From: Candidatus Marsarchaeota archaeon | GTDB lineage: Archaea; Micrarchaeota; Micrarchaeia; Micrarchaeales; Micrarchaeaceae | DNA: 64,000 bases | Assembly: GCA_023485295.1 (NCBI GenBank) | Contig: JAMCZQ010000002.1 | Span: 62,001 to 126,000 of the forward strand | Reading direction: 5' to 3' | Shown here: positions 8,297 through 15,833 of the stretch, piece by piece | Layout of the letters: every line of letters begins with the position of its first letter | How positions within the stretch are numbered: position 1 is the stretch's first letter | Position numbers and translations under genes: made by a program | The notes under the pieces: generated by a model | Database searches by the model: none | Told to the model about the DNA's origin: nothing | Seen by the model: the letters and a program-made list of their open reading frames with translations, nothing else

Positions 8297-8935
8297 TTAT
8301 TTTCTAGCCTTCACCACTAGCATGTGGTATTCGTTGTCGTATCCTATTGCATCCTTTAATGCATAGGGCTCTATTGCTATTGTGCTGTCGGAATACGGAT
8401 CGTTTATATAAAACGAATCCTCGTCATAGCCTTTTACGACTACCCAATGCGGAGACTGTTCCAGATAAGGATTGATCGCCTTTGCATTTACAAGCAGTAT
8501 TGGTATGTTGCCGCTGTTTATCGTGTTTTTTATAGTGTTTGTAGTTACTATACCGTGCACTTCTTTTATGTTGAGCTTTTTCGTTTTCTCCTTGATCTCA
8601 TTGTACGAAGCCCTGAGCGCATCAAGGTTTATCCCCTCATACACCGCAAGCTTTCTTTCGTACCCCTCGTCCTTCTGGTTGCTGCTTATTATATGTAGCT
8701 TAGCGCCGCGCTTAGCCAGTGCGTATGCCAGCCCGTATTTAGATCCGTGCCATACGCTGCCGTTTACCGCTTCGTGCCAGATGTTGAATTCTTCCTCCTT
8801 CTTCGGCTTATAATTCTTGTTTATGTATTTCAGCACCATTATGGCACATGCCGCAGAACTTGTAAATTCTTCTGACTGAGCGTAATTCGGTATCTCATAA
8901 ATTTTACTTTTCTTGGTTGATTTTGTTTTTGCCAT
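8297..8935 (-). CDS. Cytoplasmic C39-like papain-fold peptidase
   Basis: This 212-residue protein resembles peptidase C39-like families: Gln20 and Cys30 in QSEEFTSSAACAIMVLKYI, His163 in SPHWVVVKGYDEDSFYIND and Asp179 make a plausible Cys-His-Asp triad in the right order. True C39 domains cleave double-glycine leaders while fused to ABC exporters. Here there is no transporter, membrane helix or signal peptide, so it is likely an intracellular or specialised peptidase. ATG 8935 is preferred over the GTG at 8944 because AGGTG then sits at ribosome-binding distance. It lies alone next to tRNA-Leu. Fold assignment is moderate; substrate unknown. Confidence 0.65.
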   Translation of the reverse strand: MAKTKSTKKSKIYEIPNYAQSEEFTSSAACAIMVLKYINKNYKPKKEEEFNIWHEAVNGSVWHGSKYGLAYALAKRGAKLHIISSNQKDEGYERKLAVYEGINLDALRASYNEIKEKTKKLNIKEVHGIVTTNTIKNTINSGNIPILLVNAKAINPYLEQSPHWVVVKGYDEDSFYINDPYSDSTIAIEPYALKDAIGYDNEYHMLVVKARK

Positions 8936-8962
8936 TTTTTTCACCTTTTTAACATAAGCATG

Positions 8963-9063
8963 TGCAGGGAGGGAGATTTGTTCATGACTGATTTTGAACT
9001 CCCGTAGGCCTAGGCCAACGGATCTTGAGTCCGTCGCGTTTGACCATGCTCCGCCATCCCTGC
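8963..9063 (-). tRNA. tRNA-Leu (anticodon CAA) with a 16-nt intron in the T-loop
   Basis: The minus-strand cloverleaf has acceptor GCAGGGA/TCCCTGC, discriminator A, anticodon stem ACGGA/TCCGT around CTCAAGA (anticodon CAA), and the long variable arm GGCCTAGGCC of a class II tRNA. The T-stem GGGAG/CTCCC is intact but encloses 23 bases (8976-8998) instead of 7. Removing 16 bases (about 8979-8994, boundaries slide by a few bases) restores TTCAAAT. The insert edges can pair (GTTCA with TGAAC), as expected for a relaxed bulge-helix-bulge splice site. Intron position in the T-loop is non-canonical. A TATA-like element lies near 9090. Confidence 0.9.
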
Positions 9064-9308
9064 GCAGTATCTTTTTAAAAGCATCAAATAAATAATGTTT
9101 TGCATAATCAAAATAAAGCTAATGGCTTTCCGCACGCGATCGCCATTTGTATTTTGGTTTCTTAATATTTATAGTTTTCCTTAAAAAATTTTATTTTATA
9201 TTTAAGCTTTTCTACGGTTTACGAGAGTGATTGAAATCGATAGGCTATAATTATCTGCTTTGGCGAATATCTGTGGAAAGGCTGCAGAGGCATTGATTTG
9301 CCGGCAAG

Positions 9309-9320
9309 CTTATAATTAAT
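9309..9320 (+). promoter_or_regulatory. TATA box of tRNA-His
   Basis: The sequence cttataattaat is centred about 27 bases before the first base of tRNA-His, the expected archaeal promoter spacing. Confidence 0.6.
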
Positions 9321-9340
9321 GCAGGTAAAAATAATACCGT

Positions 9341-9412
9341 GCCTTAGTGGTGTAACGGTTAGCACGGAAGACTGTGGATCTTCAAGCCCGGGTTCAACTC
9401 CCGGCTAAGGCC
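9341..9412 (+). tRNA. tRNA-His (anticodon GTG)
   Basis: The cloverleaf has acceptor GCCTTAG/CTAAGGC, anticodon stem GAAGA/TCTTC around CTGTGGA (anticodon GTG), T-arm CCGGG-TTCAACT-CCCGG, and C73. The base before G1 is T, so the identity element G-1 opposite C73 is not encoded and would have to be added after transcription. There is no intron and no encoded CCA. Confidence 0.95.
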
Positions 9413-9462
9413 TAAAACGGTTTTGCGCACCTGGGCAATCAATGCTTGCACGCTAAAGCATT

Positions 9463-10980
9463 TCAGAAAAAGTGCAATGCCCACGAGCGCATGAATCTCT
9501 TAAGCCTTATCCTTGAAGGGCTTGTATTCTTCTTTATGTCCTTTACCATGGATTTGTAAAGCACTTTTTCCTGAGCGTCCAGCTTGCCCTCCTTAACAAT
9601 CTCCTGCTTTTTGCCATCAACTATCTGTGTTTCCGTCTTGCTTATTACGTCCTTCTTGACCATCGAATACCATTCATCCAGGGAGCTGCCGCTGTAATCC
9701 TTGTCTTTCAGTACGGCAAGCAAGTCCCTCATGGTGAGTTTTCTTTCCTTGCTATATTTGTATTCGTGCAGAAGTGGCAGCATTGCTGCCTTGTCGCATA
9801 TCCTTTTTATGTCAGCAGGGCTGTATCCCGCAGTGGCTCTTGCAAGCCTCCCATAGCTCAGGTGCCCCCTGGGCTTGTTCTTCGTATAAAGCTCAAACAA
9901 TGCCCTCCTCTCCTTGTATGTCGGCGGAGGTACATAAAGGCTGTCGCCAAACCTGCCGCTCCTCTTCAGCGCCGGGTCTATGTCCCATGGCTGGTTTGTC
10001 GCACCGATTACAAATAGACCGTCAGGCTTTTCCTGCACGCCGTTCATTTCTACTAGGAATTGGTTTACGGCCAGCCTCATTGCAGAGCTCTCACCGCCGC
10101 CGCTGGCACCATCCCCTCCCCTCTTAACGCCCAAAGCGTCAAGTTCGTCAAAGAAGATTATGCATGGCAGCGCATGCCTTGCCTGCTCGAATATAGCATG
10201 TAGGTTCTTTTCCGTGTTGCCGGTGTACATGTCGACTATCTGGTTTATCTGTGCTATTATGACGTTCGCCCCGGCTTCGCCTGCTATCGCATTGACCATA
10301 TAAGTCTTTCCGGTTCCTGGAGGGCCGTACAAAAGCAATCCTACACCAAGTTCCTTTCCATACTTTTTGAACAGATCTGGTTTCTGCACGGCCAAGACGA
10401 CATTGTCATGCAGGTAATTCTTTATCTTTTCGGATCCTATTACATCCTTAAACGTTATCTTTGATTTATAGAATGCAACGTGCTTTATCTGGCCCTCTTC
10501 TATCAATTCAGTGTTGCCTTCAGCCTGTTCATCCTTTTGCACCTGTTTCATTGCCTGCATCTGCTGTCCTTCGCCGACATCCATATGCATAAGCGAATCC
10601 AAGTGCTCAAGCCTGTTTTTTGCCTCTGAATAATCCGGGCTTATTGAAAGCGATTTTTCATACCAATACCTGGCATCGAGAAGATCGTTGTTAGTTTCCT
10701 CTATGTCGCCAAAAAGCAGCGGAGCATCAGGGCTGGAAGGCTGGAGCTCCATAACCTTTTTTAGGTCATCTTTTGCAGCGTCAAAATTCCTGGTTATGCG
10801 CTCAGTAAGCGCCCTGTTAAAGTACGCATCTGCATACTCTGGGTCTATCTTTATTGCCTCGGAAAATTCTACTATCGCTTCGTCAAACTTGCTGGATTCA
10901 AAAAGTGAATTGCCTTGCCTCCAGTGCTCCTTTGCTGCTGGGTCCGGCTCGTGTTTGCTTTCAGCCTGTGGGTCGCTCAT
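9463..10980 (-). CDS. TPR-AAA+ ATPase fusion
   Basis: This 505-residue protein has two parts. Residues about 17-125 are three TPR units (NSLFESSKFDEAIVEFSEAI, then AYFNRALTERITRNFDAAKDD and ARYWYEKSLSISPDYSEAK). Residues about 175-430 are one AAA+ module with Walker A GPPGTGKT (219-226), Walker B IIFFDELDAL (D278, E279), sensor GATNQPWDIDPALKRSGRF with the arginine finger, and the lid GYSPADIKRICDKAA. The ATPase is closest in style to Cdc48/Vps4/FtsH-type unfoldases. No protease motif is present, so it probably remodels or unfolds protein complexes recognised by the TPR arm. The C-terminal tail is basic. It is a single-gene unit. The exact target is unknown. Confidence 0.85.
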   Translation of the reverse strand: MSDPQAESKHEPDPAAKEHWRQGNSLFESSKFDEAIVEFSEAIKIDPEYADAYFNRALTERITRNFDAAKDDLKKVMELQPSSPDAPLLFGDIEETNNDLLDARYWYEKSLSISPDYSEAKNRLEHLDSLMHMDVGEGQQMQAMKQVQKDEQAEGNTELIEEGQIKHVAFYKSKITFKDVIGSEKIKNYLHDNVVLAVQKPDLFKKYGKELGVGLLLYGPPGTGKTYMVNAIAGEAGANVIIAQINQIVDMYTGNTEKNLHAIFEQARHALPCIIFFDELDALGVKRGGDGASGGGESSAMRLAVNQFLVEMNGVQEKPDGLFVIGATNQPWDIDPALKRSGRFGDSLYVPPPTYKERRALFELYTKNKPRGHLSYGRLARATAGYSPADIKRICDKAAMLPLLHEYKYSKERKLTMRDLLAVLKDKDYSGSSLDEWYSMVKKDVISKTETQIVDGKKQEIVKEGKLDAQEKVLYKSMVKDIKKNTSPSRIRLKRFMRSWALHFF

Positions 10981-11046
10981 CGCATCATCTGATAACCTTC
11001 ATGATAACATTACTTTATTCCACTTTTATATATAAATGCCTTACAT

Positions 11047-11505
11047 TTATAATTCTTTTTTAGTCTCTACATTGTCCAGGAGGGCATTGAGCGCCCTGTC
11101 CACGCTGCTTATTCCCTTATCGCTCCTGCGCCTGTTCACGAAGTCCACTTTTGCAAAGTGCCTTCTCAATGCTGCCACTGTCTTGTTGAGCATGCGCATC
11201 TCCTCAGACTTTATCTTATATTCGCCATTTAGCTGCCTTATCACAAGCTCGCTGTCCGAAACAAGCATTATTCTCTTATCCTCATGCTGCGGTATATGGT
11301 TCCTGCACCATTCCAATGCCTTTATGACTGCTGTGTATTCAGCATAATTGTTTGTTTTAATGCCGTTATAAAAACTTCTTTTTGCAAGCACTTTGCCTTC
11401 GCCGCTTGTAACAATAAACCCGGATGCGCTTATTCCAGGATTGCCCCTTGCTGCACCATCAGTGTATATGACAATATCATGGTCCATCGGCTCAGCGTTC
11501 ATCAA
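11047..11505 (-). CDS. rnhA: Ribonuclease HI
   Basis: This 152-residue enzyme of the RNase HI fold degrades RNA in RNA-DNA hybrids. The catalytic acids are in place: D16 (YTDGAARGNPG), E56 (NNYAEYTAV), D84 (LVSDSELVIRQL) and D136 (SSVDRALNAL). As in other archaeal and short bacterial forms, the basic protrusion is absent. M1 at 11505 and M7 at 11487 are both possible starts. It follows the TPR-AAA gene on the same strand, but upstream of it in transcription order, with a 66-base gap. Confidence 0.9.
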   Translation of the reverse strand: MMNAEPMDHDIVIYTDGAARGNPGISASGFIVTSGEGKVLAKRSFYNGIKTNNYAEYTAVIKALEWCRNHIPQHEDKRIMLVSDSELVIRQLNGEYKIKSEEMRMLNKTVAALRRHFAKVDFVNRRRSDKGISSVDRALNALLDNVETKKEL

Positions 11506-11567
11506 TCCACCAAATATTTAGCTCTTAACAACAAATTATCAATAAAAACCTATAAAAGGCGTTACAC

Positions 11568-12173
11568 TTGCGTAACCTATCAATCGAAGAAGGCACAGAA
11601 CTTGTGCATGCAGCCAGGAACACCATAGAGCTCTATATAAAAAATCCTTATTTTAAAAAATCAATAGTCCACGAGCAAATTAACGGCTTCTCGGAGCCTA
11701 GCGGAGTATTTGTCACCCTGTACCATTATCCGACTGAGGAGCTTCGCGGATGCATAGGCTTTCCTAGGCCGGTAATGCCTTTGAAAAAGGCAGTGGTTGA
11801 AGCTGCAGCTGCGGCAGCATTTGAAGATCCAAGATTTGTTCCGGTGTCGCATAAGGAATTAAATGACATGATCGTTGAAGTAAGCGTATTGTCAGGCCTC
11901 AAGGAATTGCCAGGCCCTGAAAACAAAAGGTTGCATTCTGTAAAGATAGGGCGCGACGGGCTTATAGTAGAATACGGCATCTATAGCGGCCTGTTGCTTC
12001 CTATAGTTGCGGTCGAGGAGGGATGGGATGAGGAAAGGTTCCTTAACGAGGTTTGCCTGAAAGCCGGCATACCGCAAGACTATTGGCGCCACCAGAACGT
12101 CAGGCTCTACTCCTTTACCACGCAGGTTTTTAAGGAGGACTCGCCAGGCGGAAAAGTGATACAAATATTATAA
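11568..12173 (+). CDS. AMMECR1-domain protein
   Basis: This 201-residue protein is a single AMMECR1 domain with the signature LRGCIGFPRPVMPLKKAVVE (from about residue 59), followed by DPRFVPVSHKELNDMIVEVSVLS and the C-terminal WDEERFLNEVCLKAGIP. AMMECR1 proteins occur in archaea, bacteria and eukaryotes, often beside or fused with MEMO and a radical SAM protein. Their reaction is not settled. A MEMO gene lies about 3.7 kb downstream here, with no radical SAM gene between. The start is taken as TTG 11568, the only candidate that includes the conserved N-terminal helix. Confidence 0.9.
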   Translation: MRNLSIEEGTELVHAARNTIELYIKNPYFKKSIVHEQINGFSEPSGVFVTLYHYPTEELRGCIGFPRPVMPLKKAVVEAAAAAAFEDPRFVPVSHKELNDMIVEVSVLSGLKELPGPENKRLHSVKIGRDGLIVEYGIYSGLLLPIVAVEEGWDEERFLNEVCLKAGIPQDYWRHQNVRLYSFTTQVFKEDSPGGKVIQIL

Positions 12174-12198
12174 GCTGTGCGCCAAAGCGGAAATCTCA

Positions 12199-12210
12199 TA
12201 AATATTTAAT
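12199..12210 (+). promoter_or_regulatory. TATA box of tRNA-Ile
   Basis: The sequence taaatatttaat is centred about 31 bases before the tRNA-Ile 5' end, in the short gap after the AMMECR1 gene. Confidence 0.6.
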
Positions 12211-12235
12211 GCTTCTAGTGCCTAATAAATAGCAC

Positions 12236-12310
12236 GGGCTCGTAGCTTAGCCTGGTTGGAGCGCCCGACTGATAATCGGGAGGTCGAGAGTTCAAATCTC
12301 TCCGGGCCCA
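12236..12310 (+). tRNA. tRNA-Ile (anticodon GAT)
   Basis: The cloverleaf has acceptor GGGCTCG/CGGGCCC (one G:T pair), D-arm with GCTTAGCCTGGTTGGAGC, anticodon stem CCCGA/TCGGG around CTGATAA (anticodon GAT), T-arm GAGAG-TTCAAAT-CTCTC, and discriminator A. There is no intron. A T5 run follows about 9 bases after the 3' end. Confidence 0.96.
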
Positions 12311-12398
12311 TAAAAGCTTTTTGCAGTTTAACGCCGCTAGCATTTGCCTAAATGCAAATATTTTTAATAAGATGAATCCAAAAACCTGACTGATAACA

Positions 12399-12566
12399 AT
12401 GCAGGAATACGACAAGGAGTTTCTAGACTACATGGAAAAGAAGTACAAGATAACACTTGAGAAGGCTACAAAAGGCAGCGAGATGGATATAATAAGGTTT
12501 GCCATTGCTTGGGACGTGTGGAAACAGGCCAATAAGGTCTGCAAAGAAAAGCTTGGGACCAAGTAG
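12399..12566 (+). CDS. Small 55-residue charged protein
   Basis: This open frame runs from ATG 12399 to TAG 12564-12566. The product is rich in Lys, Glu and aromatic residues (starts MQEYDKEFLDYMEKKYKI, later IIRFAIAWDVWKQANKVC) and is predicted helical, with no membrane segment. Support for it being real is a TATA-like stretch (aaatatttttaata, about 12356-12369) roughly 35 bases before the ATG, codon use like neighbouring genes, and an otherwise empty gap between tRNA-Ile and the next gene. I recognise no family. Confidence 0.5.
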   Translation: MQEYDKEFLDYMEKKYKITLEKATKGSEMDIIRFAIAWDVWKQANKVCKEKLGTK

Positions 12567-12646
12567 ATTCCCGCAAAAGCCAGCACTGCGAGGCAGCTGC
12601 ATGGCCGCGCCTTGTTCCTAACCATGCATTAGTCATGCTTTCGTGC

Positions 12647-13600
12647 TCAGACGGCATCTATCGCTTTCTTCTGATAAGGTTCAGCTTTATAACCATGCGA
12701 GGAAAGGTTTGCCGCGAATAATTCCCTGTTTTGGCCGTATGTGTATACCTTTTTTGGCGATACTGCATCTATGTATTCGCAGCTCTGCCTAAAATCCGCG
12801 TGGTCGCTTAATGCGAACTGCGCATCGGACCTAAAGCGGAAGCTTTTTGCAAATCCAGTTGCAACTGCGGTGTAAACGCGCTTCTTGTATGCGTGCTCCA
12901 TCACGCCTGCAATGTCATAAAACCTTTGGGAGTCGGTTATTCCAACGAAATTGCCACGCACAAGGCTTTCATAATCGCTGTCAATATCATAATAGGATGC
13001 GTATTCAAGGCCGATGCCGTTCCTGACATAAACGCTATTTATGGCGCTGATTTTTCTGCTCACCACTGGAATTATTGATTCCCTGTTCAATATCCTTATA
13101 AGTTCCTGCGCTTTTCCCATCGCATAGGCTTTGAAAAGAACAATGCCCTCTTTCAGCGCCCTAGACACCCACTTCAAAAGCATATCTTCAATCACATCCT
13201 TGCTGTCGAAGTTCAATGCTGGGTCTGGATAGGTGGAATCTATTATCAGGATATCTGCATTCCTTATCTGTATCCTGCTTGCCGCTGCACTTTCCATCAT
13301 CTGGAAATCGCCGCTGTATAAAACGCTATTGCTGTCAAAGCCGCAGTCTATAAGCAGCTGCTTTGAGCCGAGCATGTGGCCGGAATCGAGCAGCCTGACG
13401 TTTTGTGGAACAGCCTCTACCAGATTTGGAGATATCCCGTAAGCCACATTTATCAGCTCAGCGGTTTGGTTGCTGCAGACAATCGCCCTTGAGCTTCTGG
13501 CAGCTGCAATGTGGTCGCTGTGAGCATGCGATACGAAGTCCATGTCTGCTCCGCTTGCCCTTGCATCTAGCGATATGGACTTAAAAACCCTGTTCTGCAT
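12647..13600 (-). CDS. Metallo-beta-lactamase-fold RNA exonuclease-like protein
   Basis: This 317-residue protein of the MBL superfamily has the metal site HAHSDH at residues 25-30, a SGDF strand-loop (VLYSGDFQMM), and a C-terminal QFALSDHADF block matching the beta-CASP group of RNA/DNA processing enzymes (COG1236-like). Archaeal members act as 3'-end-processing endo/exonucleases. It is shorter than full CPSF-type enzymes and has no KH domains. The frame stays open upstream to 13843, but that extension is antisense to trxB and unlike protein, so I place the start at ATG 13600. It is divergent from trxB with a 76-base promoter region. Confidence 0.8.
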   Translation of the reverse strand: MQNRVFKSISLDARASGADMDFVSHAHSDHIAAARSSRAIVCSNQTAELINVAYGISPNLVEAVPQNVRLLDSGHMLGSKQLLIDCGFDSNSVLYSGDFQMMESAAASRIQIRNADILIIDSTYPDPALNFDSKDVIEDMLLKWVSRALKEGIVLFKAYAMGKAQELIRILNRESIIPVVSRKISAINSVYVRNGIGLEYASYYDIDSDYESLVRGNFVGITDSQRFYDIAGVMEHAYKKRVYTAVATGFAKSFRFRSDAQFALSDHADFRQSCEYIDAVSPKKVYTYGQNRELFAANLSSHGYKAEPYQKKAIDAV

Positions 13601-13676
13601 GCAGTCGCCTAGGATAATTGCAAGGTTAAAACTAAATAGTTTAAGACAAAAATATGTAATACTAAACGATGATAAT

Positions 13677-14609
13677 ATGGTCGATAACCTAATAATTATA
13701 GGATCGGGCCCGGCAGGGCTTACCGCTGCGCTGTACACTGCAAGGGAGGACTTCAAGCCGCTGGTAATAACAGGCGTCGAGGCCGGCGGGCAGCTGCTCC
13801 TTACCACTACAGTTGAAAATTTCCCAGGATTCCCGAACGGCATTTATGGCTCTGAGCTCATAGACCTCATGCGCAAGCAGGCCGAGAAGTTCGGTGCGCG
13901 ATTCTTGGGAGAAAACGTGGAGGGCATAGACCTGTCTTCAAAACCGTACAAGGTAACGACGCAGTCTGGCAGCTTCGAAGCGAACAGCATAATCATAGCG
14001 ACAGGCGCTTCTGCAAAATGGCTTAACATACCTTCAGAAAAGCAGTTTATAGGCAAGGGCATAAGCAGCTGCGCAACTTGTGATGCGCCATTTTTCAAGG
14101 GAAAGAACGTTGTAGTTGTAGGGGGAGGCGACACTGCAATGGAAGATTCGCTATTCCTTACGAAATTTGTTAACAGCGTAACTATAGTCCACAGGCGCGA
14201 CGCATTCAGGGCAAGCAAGATAATGCAAGAACGCGTGCTTTCAAACCCCAAGATAAAGGTCATCTGGAATGCCGAAGTCTTGGAGGTCAAGGGGAATGGC
14301 AAGGTAAACGCCGTTGTAATAAAGGACGTAAAGACCGGCGCAACAAAGGAGATGCAGGCAGACGGCCTATTCGTTGCAATAGGCTATAAGCCGAATACCG
14401 ATTTCCTAAAGGGCAAGCTTAAGCTAGATGAGGCAGGCTACATAGTAACAAAGGATGAAGTCAAGACCGATGTAGAGGGCGTATATGTAGCAGGAGACGT
14501 CGCAGACCATGTTTACAGGCAGGCAGTCACAGCTGCGGCAAGCGGCACTAAGGCCGCGCTTGAAGTAAGGGCTTACCTCCAGAACCTTGCGTACGGAGCT
14601 TCAAAATAA
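13677..14609 (+). CDS. trxB: Thioredoxin reductase (flavoprotein)
   Basis: This 310-residue enzyme has the FAD motif GSGPAGLTAA (9-18), the redox-active CATC (C132, C135 in SSCATCDAPFF), the NAD(P)-binding GGGDTAMEDS (149-158) and the C-terminal FAD block GVYVAGDVADHVYRQAVTAAASG. It transfers electrons from NAD(P)H to thioredoxin-like proteins. The NADP-site HRRDAFRASK contains the basic residues typical of NADPH use. ATG 13677 is chosen because it starts immediately before the flavin fold. Upstream frame is antisense to the MBL gene. Its stop overlaps the convergent dinB by 9 bases. A peroxiredoxin gene lies 2.4 kb away. Confidence 0.95.
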   Translation: MVDNLIIIGSGPAGLTAALYTAREDFKPLVITGVEAGGQLLLTTTVENFPGFPNGIYGSELIDLMRKQAEKFGARFLGENVEGIDLSSKPYKVTTQSGSFEANSIIIATGASAKWLNIPSEKQFIGKGISSCATCDAPFFKGKNVVVVGGGDTAMEDSLFLTKFVNSVTIVHRRDAFRASKIMQERVLSNPKIKVIWNAEVLEVKGNGKVNAVVIKDVKTGATKEMQADGLFVAIGYKPNTDFLKGKLKLDEAGYIVTKDEVKTDVEGVYVAGDVADHVYRQAVTAAASGTKAALEVRAYLQNLAYGASK

Positions 14610-15653
14610 CTTTTTTTGGCCCTTGACTTCTATGAGCCTTGAAACCCTGATGCCAACCTTCCTAGCGGGCCTGTTTTTTATCAGCAGCCTGATAAGGCTT
14701 TCTGCTATGCCAAGCATTTGCTCTTCGGAATCTGTATAATTGTGCAGCATTTCGCTCCTTGCGCTTATTGTGAAATCGGTATACCTTACCTTCGCGCCGA
14801 CATTCTTGAACAGGTAGCCCTTCTTGTGCACTTCGCCGATTACCTCGTCGGCAAGCTTGCGCAGCACGCCCTTTATTTCGTCGACACTTTCTACAGGTTT
14901 CTTGAGCGTTACCTCGCGGCCTATGCTGAGGGTTTCGTAGTACTCCACAATCTTCGAGTTGTCTATGCCCCTGGCTAGCATATACAGCTCCTTGCCAGCG
15001 ACCCCGAAATGGTCTATAAGCATCATCGGATCTGCTTCTGCAAGCTTCTTTATGCTGTCTATCCCAAGGCCCAGCAGCTTTTCGTAGGTTTTCTTGCCTA
15101 TACCTGGCAGGTTCTCCAGCTTTTCGCCAGCCAGGAAGCTGCTAAGCTCCTGCCTCTTTACCAGCAGCAGGCCGTCGGGCTTTGCCTTGTCCGAAGCCAT
15201 TTTTGCAAAGGCCTTCCCCTCGCATATCCCTATCGTGCATGTCAGCCCGAAATCGTCTTTTATGCGCTTCTTGATCTTTTTCGCCATTTCCAAAGCGGCA
15301 TCGTCATCAAGCCCTGATATGTCCACAGCCGCCTCGTCTATGCTTATGATTTCAGCAGGCCTGCCGAAGCTCCTTACGATGTCCATGACCTTTACGGAAA
15401 TCGATTCGTAATAGGGCTCGTCAGACTGGAGGTAAGCAAGATCCTTGCAAAGCGAAAATGCTTCTGCGGTGGCCATGCCGCTTTTTATCCCGAATTTCCT
15501 TGCCTCGTAATTTGCAGTCTGCACCACTCCGTATGTCCTTTCGCTAGCAGGCGCTGTCCCGACGGCCAACGGCTTTCCCTTCAATTCCGGGTGCCGCTGT
15601 TCCTCGCACGCAGCAAAGAAATAATCCATGTCTATGTACAATACAAAAACCAT
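14601..15653 (-). CDS. dinB: DNA polymerase IV, Y-family translesion polymerase
   Basis: This 350-residue Y-family polymerase has the metal-binding D8 and D10 (LYIDMDYFFAACEEQ), the catalytic SIDEA at 104-108 (D106, E107), the helix-hairpin-helix LPGIGKKTYEKLLGLGI, and a little-finger domain. The last residues GQKKLF look like a PCNA-interacting (PIP) motif, as in Sulfolobus Dpo4. It copies across damaged bases. The 3' ends of dinB and trxB overlap by 9 bases, so the convergent transcripts are antisense to each other there. Confidence 0.95.
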   Translation of the reverse strand: MVFVLYIDMDYFFAACEEQRHPELKGKPLAVGTAPASERTYGVVQTANYEARKFGIKSGMATAEAFSLCKDLAYLQSDEPYYESISVKVMDIVRSFGRPAEIISIDEAAVDISGLDDDAALEMAKKIKKRIKDDFGLTCTIGICEGKAFAKMASDKAKPDGLLLVKRQELSSFLAGEKLENLPGIGKKTYEKLLGLGIDSIKKLAEADPMMLIDHFGVAGKELYMLARGIDNSKIVEYYETLSIGREVTLKKPVESVDEIKGVLRKLADEVIGEVHKKGYLFKNVGAKVRYTDFTISARSEMLHNYTDSEEQMLGIAESLIRLLIKNRPARKVGIRVSRLIEVKGQKKLF

Positions 15654-15833
15654 AGCGATACCATAAGCATGTGCAACAGCCAGCAGGGCTCATGCAATAA
15701 TTGCCTGCGCAAGGTTATAAAGCATTCAACCAGGGCAGGAAATGCAATAGCAGATTTGTAGTGCAGTGCATTCTATTGAGGCAAAAGGATAAAATACATA
15801 AGCAGCAATGAAATAGCAGACAAAAGTGGTCGA

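Noticed and set aside
8963..9063. tRNA-Leu as a pseudogene because of its long T-loop
   Set aside because: All stems pair perfectly and a clean loop is restored by removing 16 bases, so an intron is the better explanation.
13601..13843. N-terminal extension of the MBL-fold gene
   Set aside because: The extra 81 residues are antisense to the trxB coding region and unlike any MBL protein, while ATG 13600 starts just before the fold.
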